Shown here: piece by piece, positions 37,125 to 48,628 of the stretch
Numbering within the stretch: the first letter of the stretch is position 1
Layout of the letters: each line of letters opens with the position of its first letter
Assembly (NCBI GenBank): GCA_963823165.1
Contig: CAWGKV010000031.1
Span: forward strand, 1 to 64,000
Direction: 5' to 3'
Source: Roseiarcus sp963823165
Lineage (GTDB): Bacteria; Pseudomonadota; Alphaproteobacteria; Rhizobiales; Beijerinckiaceae
Length of the DNA: 64,000 bases
Translations under genes and position numbers: made by a program
The notes under the pieces: model-generated
What the model saw: the letters and a program-made list of their open reading frames with translations, nothing else
Database searches by the model: none
Told to the model about the DNA's origin: nothing

Positions 37125-37492
37125 TTCATGGCCTCCCATCCGCGACTGGCGTTCGAGGCTCGCAGCTTCGCTGCGCGAGCGTTTCAAAAGGCGGTGTCGA
37201 TTGCGCCGCTTTCGTCCGCAGGGCCGCTGCGCGACGTTTACGCCAATCGTTCACCTGGCGTGCCGACCATCGGGGAGTGAGGCTCCGCGGGAAGTTCCCG
37301 CGCCGGCGCATCCGCCCCGGCGCGCAACTTTCGAGGCTCATGATCCGTCCTGGCTCGAGCGCTTCAGAGCCGAATATACATGGCGGGCGTTCACGGTGGA
37401 ACGGTTTCCCCTGCTCCTCTTCTCCCCTCTCCAATCCCATCCGCCGCAAAATGGACGCTTCATGCTAGGATGAACAACGAGCGCTCATCCGA

Positions 37493-38734
37493 TTGCACGC
37501 CCTCATGCCTCCCACGAAGTTCACCGCCCGCCTCGTCCCCTCGATCGCCGCCGTCGACGCGGCGGCGTGGGACGCCTGCGCCAATCCTCCGGCTTTGAGC
37601 GAGGACGCGGCGGAAGGCGAGCGGTTCAATCCCTTCGTCGCCCACCCTTTCCTCCATGCGCTGGAAGCGTCGGGCTCGACCGGCGGCCGGTCCGGGTGGA
37701 CGCCGGCGCATGTGATCGTCGAGGATTCTTCGGGCAGGATCATCGCGGCGGCGCCGTCCTACCTCAAGAGCCACAGCCAGGGCGAATACGTGTTCGACCA
37801 CGCCTGGGCCGACGCCTACGAGCGCGCGGGCGGGCGCTACTATCCCAAGCTCCAGGTCGCCGCGCCCTTCACCCCGGCGACCGGCCGGCGTCTTCTCGTC
37901 GCCGCCGACGCGCCGGATGGCGCGCGCGAAGCGCTGATCGAAGCGCTCCGCGAGATCCGCCGCCAGACGAAAGCCTCGTCGATCCACGTGACCTTCCCGA
38001 CTGCGGAGGATGCGGCGCGGCTCGAGCGGGCCGGCTTCCTCCTGCGCCACGGCGAGCAGTTCCATTTCCTGTGCGACGGATTCTCGACCTTCGACGATTT
38101 TCTCGCCGCCCTCGCCTCGCGCAAGCGCAAGGCGATCAAGCGCGAGCGGCGGGAGGCGCTCGGCGACGATGTCTCAATCGAATGGCTCACGGGTTCGGCA
38201 ATCCGGCCGCAGCATTGGGATTCGTTCTTCAAGTTCTACATGGACACCGGGTCGCGCAAATGGGGCCGGCCCTACCTGACCCGATCGTTCTTCAGCCTGG
38301 TCGGCGCGTCGATGGCCGAGCGCATTCTGCTCGTGATGGCGAAGCGCAACGGCCGCTATATCGCCGGCGCGATCAACTTCATCGGCGACGACGCGCTCTA
38401 CGGGCGCAACTGGGGCGCGATCGAAAACAGGCCGTTCCTCCATTTCGAGGTGTGCTACTATCAGGCGATCGAATTCGCGCTCAAGCGCGGGCTGAAACGG
38501 GTCGAGGCAGGCGCGCAGGGGGAGCACAAGCTCGCCCGCGGCTATCGTCCGGTCGTCACCTATTCGGCCCACGAATTCGCCGACGCCCGGCTGGCGAAGG
38601 CGGTCGCCGACTATTTGCGGCGCGAACGCGCCGCAGTCGCGGAGACGATCGCCTATTATGAAGATCGCGCGCCCTTCCGGAAAGGCGAGGCGAGCGCCGA
38701 AGCGCTGGGAGATTCCATTGACCTCGACCTATGA
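37493..38734 (+). CDS. FemAB-like/GNAT-type acyltransferase (DUF482)
   Basis: 413 aa. PF04339-type protein with duplicated GNAT-like folds: FNPFVAHPFLHALEASGST, KLQVAAPFTPATGRRLL, DDFLAALASRKRKAIKRERR and GYRPVVTYSAHEF. The family is annotated as peptidoglycan biosynthesis/recognition-like, but no activity is proven. Start GTG or ATG near 37493 (ATG 37505 is also possible). The HIT gene begins inside its 3' end, so the two are coupled. Confidence 0.85.
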   Translation: MHALMPPTKFTARLVPSIAAVDAAAWDACANPPALSEDAAEGERFNPFVAHPFLHALEASGSTGGRSGWTPAHVIVEDSSGRIIAAAPSYLKSHSQGEYVFDHAWADAYERAGGRYYPKLQVAAPFTPATGRRLLVAADAPDGAREALIEALREIRRQTKASSIHVTFPTAEDAARLERAGFLLRHGEQFHFLCDGFSTFDDFLAALASRKRKAIKRERREALGDDVSIEWLTGSAIRPQHWDSFFKFYMDTGSRKWGRPYLTRSFFSLVGASMAERILLVMAKRNGRYIAGAINFIGDDALYGRNWGAIENRPFLHFEVCYYQAIEFALKRGLKRVEAGAQGEHKLARGYRPVVTYSAHEFADARLAKAVADYLRRERAAVAETIAYYEDRAPFRKGEASAEALGDSIDLDL

Positions 38735-39149
38735 TTCGAACAACATCTTCGCGAAAATCCTGCGCGGCGAGGCGCCCTGCACGAAGGTCTATGAGGATGA
38801 CGCTTCGCTCGCGTTCCTCGACGTGATGCCGCGCGCCAACGGCCATACGCTCGTCATCCCGAAGGTCGCCGCCCGCAACATCTTCGACATCGCCCCCGAG
38901 GACCTCGCCCGCTTCATGCCGGCGGTGCAAAAGGTCGCGCGCGCAGTCATGGCGGGGATGGCGGCGGAGGGGCTCACCGTCCAGCAATTCAACGAGGAGG
39001 CCGGCGGCCAGCAGGTCTTCCATCTGCACTTCCACGTGCTGCCGCGCTGGCCCGGCGTAGCGGTCAGGCCTCCCGGCGGTCCGTTCCAGAACGCCGAGGC
39101 GCTACGCCCTTACGCCGAGCGGATCATTGCGGCCTTCGCCGGCGTTTAA
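38718..39149 (+). CDS. HIT-family hydrolase
   Basis: 143 aa from TTG 38718, the only sensible start before the conserved NIFAKILRGEAPCTKVYED; GGGAGA lies 6 nt upstream. Histidine triad HLHFHVLPRW complete. Cytosolic nucleotide hydrolase/transferase such as Hint-type AMP-lysine hydrolases. Overlaps the FemAB-like gene by 17 nt in another frame. Confidence 0.92.
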   Translation: MTSTYDSNNIFAKILRGEAPCTKVYEDDASLAFLDVMPRANGHTLVIPKVAARNIFDIAPEDLARFMPAVQKVARAVMAGMAAEGLTVQQFNEEAGGQQVFHLHFHVLPRWPGVAVRPPGGPFQNAEALRPYAERIIAAFAGV

Positions 39150-39177
39150 CGCGGCGAGGCCGGATGACGAGACCCAG

Positions 39178-39867
39178 ATGCATCTCCATTATTTTCCGGT
39201 CAGCGAGGGACGAGTGGCGGTGTTCGCCGCCATCCTCGTCGGCCTCGTCATCCTCATTGCGATCGGACTCCTCCGGCGGGCGTATACGGCGCTCGGCCTC
39301 AATCCGCTCCTCGTCACGCTGATCCTGTTCGCCTCGCTGCTCGGCAGCTACATCAACCTGCCGCTTGTCCGCCTCCCCGGCGAGCATGTCGTCTCGCGCG
39401 AGGTGGTGCAGATCATGGGCGTGCCGTTCCTTGCGCCGGTTCAGGTCGACTGGCCGGGGACGGTGCTCGCGATCAACGTCGGGGGAGCGGTCATTCCGAT
39501 CATGCTGTCGTTCTATCTTCTGGTCCGCTATCGCCTGTGGCTGCCAAGCATCGTCGCGGTCGCCATCGTCACCTTCTTCGTTCATCAGGAAGCCACGCCG
39601 ATACCAGGGGTCGGCATCGCGGTGCCGACCGTCACGCCGCCGCTGCTCGCGGCGTTCGCGGGCCTCCTTCTGTCGAAGCGCTTCGCAGCCCCGCTCGCCT
39701 ATATCGGCGGCAGCCTCGGGGTCCTGATCGGCGCCGACCTCCTCAACCTCGGCGACCTGCAAAGTCTCGGCGCGCCCGTGGCGTCGATCGGCGGAGCAGG
39801 CACTTTCGACGGCGTGTTCCTGACCGGGGTGATCGCCGTGCTGCTGGCGAGCCTGGTGACTGGTTAA
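39178..39867 (+). CDS. DUF1614 membrane protein
   Basis: 229 aa from ATG 39178 (MHLHYFPVS). About seven hydrophobic helices, with LGSYINLPLVRL, INVGGAVIPIMLSFYLL, QEATPIPGVGIAVPT and GVLIGADLLNLGDLQ matching DUF1614. Function unknown; it is 28 nt after the HIT gene and probably in its operon. Downstream 39868-40083 is a promoter region for the porin gene. Confidence 0.85.
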   Translation: MHLHYFPVSEGRVAVFAAILVGLVILIAIGLLRRAYTALGLNPLLVTLILFASLLGSYINLPLVRLPGEHVVSREVVQIMGVPFLAPVQVDWPGTVLAINVGGAVIPIMLSFYLLVRYRLWLPSIVAVAIVTFFVHQEATPIPGVGIAVPTVTPPLLAAFAGLLLSKRFAAPLAYIGGSLGVLIGADLLNLGDLQSLGAPVASIGGAGTFDGVFLTGVIAVLLASLVTG

Positions 39868-40083
39868 CGCGCCGTCGTTTTCGCTGGCTTGATATACGCT
39901 TGCTTAACCAAACCGACCCTTTTTGTGTCTATTTTGCCACATCCGATCAGGAACGTGACCGAAAACGTACGCGAAGGTGGACGCGGCGAGTGATCGACCG
40001 TATAGTCCGAATGTAGATTTTCAAAGGGCGACGGCGCGCGGTCTTAATGCGCAAGGCGGAGCCGATCATAACGGAGAATGCAA

Positions 40084-40914
40084 ATGAAGACTCGTTGGCT
40101 TACGGGCGTGGCCGCCGCGGCGTTGACCGTTGCGGGCGCCATCGCCGCTCAGGCGGCTGACCTTCCGACCAGGAAAGAAGCCCCGGCGCCGATATTCGTG
40201 CCGCCGCCATTCACCTGGACCGGGTTCTACATCGGCGGCAACGCCGGCGGCGTGTGGAGCACCGGTAGCGCGAGCACGACCGTGTACGCGAACGGGTTCC
40301 CCTTTGTGACCACCTATTTTCCTTCGGGTAACCTAGGAAATAGTCAATCGGGGTTCATCGGCGGCGGCCAGGCCGGCTACAACTGGCAGACGGGCGCGTT
40401 CGTGCTCGGCATCGAGACCGACTTTGACGGGACCAGCTTGAGCAAGTCGAGGAACCTCATCGGGCCGGCGTTCCTCGATCCGGTTGCCGGCGTCAACGAC
40501 TTCTTCACCCTCAACAGCTCGATCAAGCTCGATTGGCTGGGTTCGACGCGCGCCCGGGTCGGTTTCGTCGCCACGCCGGACAACCGCCTGATGATCTATG
40601 GCACGGGCGGATTCGCCTACGGCGGCGGCAGCGCGCACCTGAACTTCTACGACAATGTCGACGGCTTTTATTGGTCCAGCAGCAGCGGCAGCCAAACCCG
40701 TACGGGTTGGACGATCGGAGGCGGAGTCGAATACGCGTGGACCAACAATTGGACGATCGGCGCCGAATATCTCTACTACGACCTGGGCACCAAGCACTTG
40801 CTTACGACTCCTAACGTCTTGGCGTCCAACTACTTTGGAGCCGCCGTCTACTCCGACACCAAAGTCAATTTTGAGGGCTCGGTCATCCGCGCCCGCGTGA
40901 ACTACAAGTTCTGA
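40084..40914 (+). CDS. outer-membrane beta-barrel protein (Omp25/Omp31 type)
   Basis: 276 aa from ATG 40084; GGAGA is 7 nt upstream, whereas ATG 40078 sits directly against it. Signal peptide MKTRWLTGVAAAALTVAGAIAAQA, then ADLPTRK and PPFTWTGFYIGGNAGG, the hallmark start of Hyphomicrobiales Omp25/Omp31-like porins. It ends with FEGSVIRARVNYKF, a terminal aromatic as required for outer-membrane insertion. Eight-strand barrel expected. Strong terminators follow. Confidence 0.93.
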   Translation: MKTRWLTGVAAAALTVAGAIAAQAADLPTRKEAPAPIFVPPPFTWTGFYIGGNAGGVWSTGSASTTVYANGFPFVTTYFPSGNLGNSQSGFIGGGQAGYNWQTGAFVLGIETDFDGTSLSKSRNLIGPAFLDPVAGVNDFFTLNSSIKLDWLGSTRARVGFVATPDNRLMIYGTGGFAYGGGSAHLNFYDNVDGFYWSSSSGSQTRTGWTIGGGVEYAWTNNWTIGAEYLYYDLGTKHLLTTPNVLASNYFGAAVYSDTKVNFEGSVIRARVNYKF

Positions 40915-40935
40915 CTTCCACGCACAGCTTGAAAA

Positions 40936-40968
40936 AGAGGGAAGGCTTCGCCTTCCCTCTCCTTTTAT
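40936..40968 (+). terminator. rho-independent terminator of the porin gene
   Basis: Perfect 11-bp stem AGAGGGAAGGC-TTC-GCCTTCCCTCT followed by CCTTTTAT, 22 nt after the porin stop. Confidence 0.88.
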
Positions 40969-41001
40969 CGGGCCGGCAGTCAAACCTCAGTCTCGAAACA
41001 T

Positions 41002-41037
41002 AAAAAAGCCCCCGCCTGCAGAGGCGGGGGCTTTTTT
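41002..41037. terminator. bidirectional rho-independent terminator
   Basis: AAAAAAGCCCCCGCCT-GCAG-AGGCGGGGGCTTTTTT, a perfect 16-bp stem with A/T tracts on both sides, between the convergent porin and clpA genes. It serves clpA from the minus strand and backs up the porin terminator. Confidence 0.95.
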
Positions 41038-41063
41038 GATCTCCGCGCGTCAGATCGGGCGGC

Positions 41064-43493
<2,430 letters not shown>

Positions 43494-43503
43494 GGGGCGC
43501 CTC

Positions 43504-43863
43504 TCATTTCTTTTCCATGATGCATTGAAGAGGGTGTTGATTCTTGCGCGCGTGGTCCATCACCTGAGACACCTTGGTTTCGGCGATTTCGTAGGTGAAG
43601 ACCCCACATTCCCCCACGCCATTGTGATGAACCTGTAGCATGATCTGCGTCGCTTCCTGTGCGTCCTTGTTGAAAAACGCCTGGAGAATGGAAATAACGA
43701 ACTCCATCGGCGTGTAGTCGTCGTTCAGCAGCAGGACGCGATACATATTGGGCCGCTTGGTCTGCGTGCGCGTCCGGGTGATGACCGCCGCGCCGTTGCC
43801 GGGCGTTTCGCCTCCCCGCTTCGGCTCGCGCGCCCCGACCGTCCGCGCCGGCCCGGCCGTCAT
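43504..43863 (-). CDS. clpS: ClpS adaptor protein
   Basis: 119 aa from ATG 43863; in-frame ATG 43900 and GTG 43944 are alternatives. The conserved core starts at RPNMYRVLLLNDDYTPMEFV with the N-degron pocket (NDDYTPM) and HHNGVG, ending DHARKNQHPLQCIMEK. It delivers N-end-rule substrates to ClpAP. Directly upstream of clpA. Confidence 0.95.
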   Translation of the reverse strand: MTAGPARTVGAREPKRGGETPGNGAAVITRTRTQTKRPNMYRVLLLNDDYTPMEFVISILQAFFNKDAQEATQIMLQVHHNGVGECGVFTYEIAETKVSQVMDHARKNQHPLQCIMEKK

Positions 43864-43944
43864 AGCCCCGTGATGGAACCAACGGGCCAAACGCGCCATC
43901 CCCGCCCTGAGGCGAACGACCAGCGAAATTGAGGCGTTAGGCAC

Positions 43945-44206
43945 GAAAAGACCCCATTCCTTGCCGGTTGGACCTCAGAGACTCAATCATCCACGCGAAC
44001 ACGACTATATCTGGGCGTTGACTGTTGTTCTTGCCAGTGCGCCCGAAGAATCAAGAATTGCCAATTTGATCGTCACGCGCAAGAGGCCAACCGCCTGCCT
44101 CCTTCACGGAGCGGAATTGCATTCTGGACCGTCGGGATGGAGGCGAACCGGGAACGACACGTCAACGTCCGCCCGCCGCCCGCGTTCCAGTCGCCGGCGC
44201 AGCGAC
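43945..44206. other. intergenic region, no gene seen
   Basis: Between clpS and the terminator of the phasin gene. Should contain the clpSA promoter near 43945-44060 (AT-richer patches at 44045-44070). No protein-like frame. Confidence 0.35.
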
Positions 44207-44239
44207 AAAAAAAATCCGGCGTCCTCTCGGGCGCCGGAT
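44207..44239 (-). terminator. rho-independent terminator of the phasin gene
   Basis: On the minus strand ATCCGGCG–loop–CGCCGGAT is followed by eight T residues, about 70 nt after the phasin stop. Confidence 0.88.
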
Positions 44240-44305
44240 CGTCGCGCAAGCGCGATCGCTTGTCCGCCTCTGGCGGCGCGATTCGCTCGCAAATCTTGGC
44301 CTGAA

Positions 44306-44647
44306 TTACTTGGCCTGAAGGTTGGCGTAGGCCGAGGTCACGGGCTTCATCGCGTCGGAGGCGACCTTGGCGTAGAGTTCGGAGACCTTGCTCGCCTGGG
44401 CGACGAAGCCCTCGTAGGCCTGCTTCACGTACTCGCTCTGGATCTGGATCGCCAATTCGACGGTACGCGCGCCGAGAAGCTTCTCATACACGGCCGATCC
44501 CGCGGTGAAGGCCTTCTTGGCGTAGTCGGTCAATTCGGCCGCGAGCTCCTGCAGGCCCTTCGTCCACGTCGTCGACGCGGCGGTGAGAGCCTCCAGCTGC
44601 TGCTTGGAAAAACTCTGGAAATCTTCGAAATTCGGAGTGGTAGCCAT
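44306..44647 (-). CDS. phasin
   Basis: 113 aa from ATG 44647 (MATTPNFEDFQSFSKQQLEAL). Amphipathic helical granule-surface protein of the phasin_2 family: EALTAASTTWTKGLQELAAE, DYAKKAFTAGSAVYEKLLGA, ELAIQIQSEYVKQAYEGFV. It coats polyhydroxyalkanoate granules. AAGGGG precedes the start. Two TGCAGTGCA elements upstream resemble sites for the phasin repressor PhaR. Confidence 0.92.
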   Translation of the reverse strand: MATTPNFEDFQSFSKQQLEALTAASTTWTKGLQELAAELTDYAKKAFTAGSAVYEKLLGARTVELAIQIQSEYVKQAYEGFVAQASKVSELYAKVASDAMKPVTSAYANLQAK

Positions 44648-44716
44648 GTTCAACCCCTTCAGTTGGCCTCGATTGCTGTCGCAGCACAGGAGGCGTGGTT
44701 TCGATTTGCGTATTAT

Positions 44717-44762
44717 GTGCAGTGCACAATAAAAGTCAAGCGACTTTTTTTGCAGTGCACAA
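44717..44762 (-). promoter_or_regulatory. paired TGCA palindromes, putative PhaR operators
   Basis: GTGCA-G-TGCAC at 44717-44727 and TGCA-G-TGCA at 44751-44759; the 12-mer TGCAGTGCACAA occurs at 44718 and 44751, exactly 33 bp apart (about three helical turns). The first lies 70 nt upstream of the phasin start. PhaR-type repressors of phasin genes bind TGCA-rich sequences; assignment by analogy. Confidence 0.65.
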
Positions 44763-45021
44763 ATATCAAGATTGACGCGGCGGTGTGTTGCCAAAATACC
44801 AAATATATGACAACCGTTTAAGTACGTTTTTTAAATTATCAATTTAATTAAAGCCAACGCTCCCGGGGCGCCAGGGCCTCTACGCGACCGGGCGGTCGCG
44901 GTCAATCCGGCCCAGTCTGCAGCCTTTACGTTAACCCGCCCGTAACCGCATCGCGATTACGTTCAAGTGTGTGTAACGGGCAACTGCCCGGCGGTTGCGA
45001 GCGTAAGAGCGGGGCGTGTTG

Positions 45022-46488
45022 ATGGCGTGGCGTAAGGGGGATTCGCAGCAGCTCGTTCGCGCCGTTCGTCTTGCGGCGGGAGCCTTGATCGCAGCATCTG
45101 CGTTGGTTGTGGCGGCCGGGCCGGCGGAAGCCCGGCATTACCGACACGTCCATCGCTACGCTTACATGCATCACTATCGCCACGTCGCGCATTTCGACCG
45201 CCATCGGTGGACGGGGGTTCCGGCGTCCCCCGCCTTCTCCGCCACCGTGGTCGACGCCAACAGCGGGCGCACGCTCTACAGCGTGTCCGAGGACGGACTC
45301 AGGCATCCGGCCTCGATCACCAAGGTGATGACCCTCTACCTCTTGTTCGAGCAGCTCGAAAAGGGCGCCATGACCCTGCAGACGCGCATTCCGGTGTCGG
45401 AGCACGCGGCGGCGCAGGAGCCGTCAAAGCTCGGGATCGAGCCCGGCGGGACGATCAGCGTCGAGGACGCGATCAAGGCGGTCGTGACGCGATCGGCCAA
45501 CGACGTCGCGGTGGCGATAGCCGAGGCGATCGGCCGCGACGAGAGCGCGTTCGCCGACATGATGACGCGCAAGGCGCATGCCCTCGGGATGTCGAACACG
45601 CTCTATCGCAACGCCTCCGGCCTGCCCAACGACGAGCAGGTGACGACCGCGCGCGACCTCGCCATTCTCGGACGCGCAATGGAGGAGCGCTTCCCGCGCT
45701 ATTTCAAGTATTTCTCGACCCGGCAGTTCGACTACGCGGGCCAGACGATCGGCAACCACAATCATCTCCTCGGCCGGGTCGACGGCGTGGACGGCATCAA
45801 GACCGGCTACACCCGCGCCTCGGGCTTCAACCTGCTGACCTCGGTCCACCGCGACGGGCGCTCGCTGATCGCCGTCGTGATGGGCGGACCCTCGGCTGCG
45901 TCGCGCGACCGGATGATGGAGAATCTCATCGACGACCATATCGCCGAGGCCTCGACGGTCCGCACCGCAACCATGGTCGCCGACGCGTCGGCCGCCGACG
46001 CGCCGCCCGCCCGCCGCGCGCCTGTCGCCGATACCGCCGCCCGTCCCCGTCCGGCGGTCGTCGCGGCGCCGGTGCCCGCCCGGGCGCCTTCGAGCCGCGT
46101 CGCGCCTCCCGAAATCGGAGAAGGCGACAATTCCGACGAGGACGGCGCGCCGGCGCTGCGCGTCGCCGCCGTCGAGCCTGCTCATCAGCCGCGCGCCGCC
46201 GCGCCGGCGCCGGTCGCCGGCGCGCATCGTGGACCAGGCGCGCGTCACGTCGATCGCCTTCCAGCCGCCCGCGCCCCAGGCGGAACCCAGGCCCGGCTGA
46301 GCGCGGCTGGGTCAAGGGCCCAGACGCGGTGCGGAAGACGGCAGAGGCCGACGCGCCGGCAAAGCCCAAAGCCGTCGCGGCGGCGGAACACGGCGCCGTC
46401 AAAGGGGCGAACGAAACAGTGGCCGCCGCCCGCGCGCCCGAAAAGTCGGACGACGAGCGGGAGACCGGAAATCGCAGGGGCTGGATGA
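45022..46488 (+). CDS. D-alanyl-D-alanine carboxypeptidase (PBP5-like), tail frame disrupted
   Basis: 488 aa as read. Signal sequence to about 36 (ALVVAAGPAEA) then a His/Tyr-rich stretch and the S11 peptidase domain: SITK (SxxK nucleophile), SAN, and KTG in GIKTGYT all intact, so the enzyme part should be active in trimming peptidoglycan stem peptides in the periplasm. The Ala/Pro linker from about 325 loses its natural frame near 46200-46230, and the SPOR domain lies in other frames up to 46721. As read, the tail is Arg-rich nonsense ending at 46488. Confidence 0.85.
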   Translation: MAWRKGDSQQLVRAVRLAAGALIAASALVVAAGPAEARHYRHVHRYAYMHHYRHVAHFDRHRWTGVPASPAFSATVVDANSGRTLYSVSEDGLRHPASITKVMTLYLLFEQLEKGAMTLQTRIPVSEHAAAQEPSKLGIEPGGTISVEDAIKAVVTRSANDVAVAIAEAIGRDESAFADMMTRKAHALGMSNTLYRNASGLPNDEQVTTARDLAILGRAMEERFPRYFKYFSTRQFDYAGQTIGNHNHLLGRVDGVDGIKTGYTRASGFNLLTSVHRDGRSLIAVVMGGPSAASRDRMMENLIDDHIAEASTVRTATMVADASAADAPPARRAPVADTAARPRPAVVAAPVPARAPSSRVAPPEIGEGDNSDEDGAPALRVAAVEPAHQPRAAAPAPVAGAHRGPGARHVDRLPAARAPGGTQARLSAAGSRAQTRCGRRQRPTRRQSPKPSRRRNTAPSKGRTKQWPPPARPKSRTTSGRPEIAGAG

Positions 46489-46721
46489 TCCAGATCGGCG
46501 CGACCGACGACGCCGCCAAAGCGAGCGCCCTTCTCGACAAGGCGCGTCTGCGCGGCCGGGCGCTGCTCGCGTCGGCGAAGCCGGTCACCGAAAAGGTGCG
46601 CAAGGGCGAGGACACCTTCTATCGGGCGCGCTTCGCCGGCCTCGACTCGGCAGCGACGGCGGAAACCGCCTGCCGCTCCCTGAAACGCGACGGTTTTTCC
46701 TGCTTCGCCGCCCGCGACTGA
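46229..46721 (+). pseudogene. out-of-frame linker and SPOR domain of the carboxypeptidase
   Basis: From 46229 one frame reads VDQARVTSIAFQPPAPQAEP, then a different frame from about 46296 reads AERGWVKGPDAV and the SPOR domain (GWMIQIGATDDAAKASALL to SLKRDGFSCFAARD), stopping at 46721. PBP5-like enzymes of this class end in such a linker plus SPOR. Two indels within about 100 GC-rich bp are needed to restore one protein; sequence error is as likely as real loss. Confidence 0.7.
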
Positions 46722-46769
46722 CCGAAGGAACCTCGAGCCCCCCTCCTCCATTTCTTCGCTAGGAGCGGT

Positions 46770-47489
46770 TTAGCCTTGACGCTGCGTCAGAACATCCTTG
46801 GCCTCATTGACCCGCGCGGCGGAAGCGGTCGAGCCGCCATGATCTGGATGAAGTTTCTTCATCAGGGTCCGGTGCGCCCGAATGATGTCCGCCGGCGTCG
46901 CGCCCTCCTGCAGACCCAGGACTTCAAGAGCCTCGTGGCGCGTCATCGAGCCAGCGGCGCCGCGCCGCCGCGGCTCTCCCTCACCCTCGTCTGCCTCACG
47001 CCAGCCGGTGAACCGGCGGTCCAGATAAGCCTCTAGGAGATTGACGCCGTCGGGGTCGTCGCGCGACAATTCGTCGCGCAGGGCAATGAGCTCCGGCCGC
47101 GACAGGCTCTCCACCGCCCTCCCCGCATAGGCGCCCGCCAGCACCGCCCCGCTCATGACGCCCGTGTCATGGTCGAGGCGCATCTCGAGCATGGCGGAGC
47201 GTGCGGTGGTGACGCGTCCGGGCCTGGCGCCGGCGCCGCCAGCCGCGGTGCGGAACGAGGTCCAGGCGGGACCGAGGCTGCGCCAGCCGGCGAAACTCGC
47301 CGCCATGCCGGCGAGCGCCGCCGCCATGCCGACGCGCCCCCGCAGGAGGAGGAGCGCGGCTGCGAGAAGGCCGAGAACGCCGCCGCCGTGGCGGACCGCC
47401 TTCGCCACGGCGCGCGCGTCCATGCGGCCGAACTGCTTGATCGCGCCCAGCAGAAGAAACAGCAAGATGAGGCCGATAACGAAATTCAT
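46770..47489 (-). CDS. membrane-anchored DnaJ-domain protein
   Basis: 239 aa. One N-terminal membrane helix (MNFVIGLILLFLLLGAIKQ) and a second hydrophobic stretch at about 35-70. The middle contains RLDHDTGVMSGAVLAGAYAGRAVESLS, and the C-terminal J domain has EALEVLGLQEGATPADIIRAHRTLMKKLHPD with intact HPD. This is the TIM14/DjlA-like architecture common in alphaproteobacteria; it would stimulate DnaK at the membrane. Convergent with the carboxypeptidase gene and downstream of the VWA gene. Confidence 0.9.
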   Translation of the reverse strand: MNFVIGLILLFLLLGAIKQFGRMDARAVAKAVRHGGGVLGLLAAALLLLRGRVGMAAALAGMAASFAGWRSLGPAWTSFRTAAGGAGARPGRVTTARSAMLEMRLDHDTGVMSGAVLAGAYAGRAVESLSRPELIALRDELSRDDPDGVNLLEAYLDRRFTGWREADEGEGEPRRRGAAGSMTRHEALEVLGLQEGATPADIIRAHRTLMKKLHPDHGGSTASAARVNEAKDVLTQRQG

Positions 47490-47552
47490 GACTGTTGCGC
47501 TTCAGGAAGCGGCGGCGGCCCGCCGTTTCGCCGGGTGGAGCCTACGCCGATT

Positions 47553-48263
47553 TCACGATCCCCGCATCTGCGACAGAAGGAGCCGGGCAGCCGGATCGGC
47601 CTCCGCCGCCCGGGCGAGCGCCGCATGGCCGCCTGCGGCGTAAGCTGCGGCCGCGCGCAAGAGCGCCTCGAGCCGCGCCGCCGCCCCGGCGTCGAAGGCG
47701 CTGTAGGCGCCCCCGGTCAGGCGGGCGATCTCGGAAAAGGTCCGATGCGCCGACGGGTCTTGCCCTTCCTGGAACATGAAGGCCTTGACCCCGTGCAGGG
47801 CGAGCTCGCCCGCAAGCCCCGCGAGTTCGTCCGGGTTCTCCTCCATCGCGTCGCCGACGAAGACCAGCGCCGCGACCTTCGCCCGCTTCGCCTCGCTGCG
47901 GGCGTGAGCGAGGACCCGGCGGATCTGCGTCTCTCCGCCGCGGACGTCGATGCCGCCCATGAGCTCGGCGAGCCCCTTCCCGCCCGAAACGAATTTTGAC
48001 GCCCGGCACTCGCTGAAGCCACGGTAGTAGACGAGCTGCACCTCGAGGCCGCCGAGCCCCGCCGCGGTCTGAAACATTTTGGCCTGCAGCCCCTGCGCCA
48101 GGTCCCAGGTCGGCTGGCGGCTCATGGTCGCGTCGAGGGCGAAGATCAGCCTGCCGCGCGCGCTCTGCGTCGGCGCCGGCGTCTTACGGGCCGCCTCGAC
48201 GAAGGCGGCTACATCTTCGGCGCCGCCGCGCTTGGCGAGCCACGCGTCCTTGTCCTTGTCCAT
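47553..48263 (-). CDS. VWA-domain protein
   Basis: 236 aa. Single von Willebrand A-like fold: LIFALDATMSRQPTWD replaces the classical DxSxS by DATMS; GGLEVQLVYYRGFSE, GGETQIRRVL (Thr position), and VAALVFVGDAMEE follow. No signal peptide, so probably cytosolic. The DnaJ-like gene follows after 63 nt on the same strand. Role unknown; possibly a protein-interaction partner. Confidence 0.82.
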   Translation of the reverse strand: MDKDKDAWLAKRGGAEDVAAFVEAARKTPAPTQSARGRLIFALDATMSRQPTWDLAQGLQAKMFQTAAGLGGLEVQLVYYRGFSECRASKFVSGGKGLAELMGGIDVRGGETQIRRVLAHARSEAKRAKVAALVFVGDAMEENPDELAGLAGELALHGVKAFMFQEGQDPSAHRTFSEIARLTGGAYSAFDAGAAARLEALLRAAAAYAAGGHAALARAAEADPAARLLLSQMRGS

Positions 48264-48396
48264 GAAGTTCCGATCGGTCCCGAAAGCGCTCTTCCATTAG
48301 ATCGGCCTTCGCCCTCGCTCCGGCAAGCGGGGGCGACGAAATCTTCCTGATCCCTGCGGGCCGGAGCGCTTCCAGCCCGGCTTGCGCCGCCGGGCC

Positions 48397-48628
48397 TCAC
48401 ATCAGACCGGCCAACCGTGCAATGTCGAAGGGCGCGCAAGCGATTTCATCGTCTTGGGCGGCGTGCGCAGCGTGCCCGTTGTGTTGAAAGTAGACACCAG
48501 GAACTCGAAGCTTGGCGGCCCTCGTCGCACACGTTCTGCGCCTCGTAGCAGCGCACGCCTTCCCAGTCGTTCGCCGGCGATTTCCGAGCGTTGGGCGGTC
48601 GATGAACAACCGCAACGAGCCGCTTCAC
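48397..48628 (-). pseudogene. small hypothetical gene, probably frameshifted
   Basis: One frame from ATG 48628 reads MKRLVAVVHRPPNARKSPA then NVCDEGR. The neighbouring frame from about 48512 continues sensibly as AKLRVPGVYFQHNGHAAHAAQ and FDIARLAGLM to a stop at 48397. A single-base change near 48512 would join them into about 75 aa. The upstream frame 48625-48831 (68 aa with one hydrophobic helix, VWIAALMGIIAVAAIRSL) overlaps by 4 nt and may be its operon partner. No family recognised. Confidence 0.35.

Noticed and set aside
37493..38661. alternative 364-aa frame over the FemAB-like gene
   Set aside because: Arg-rich shadow in the +2 frame; the FemAB-like frame carries the family motifs.
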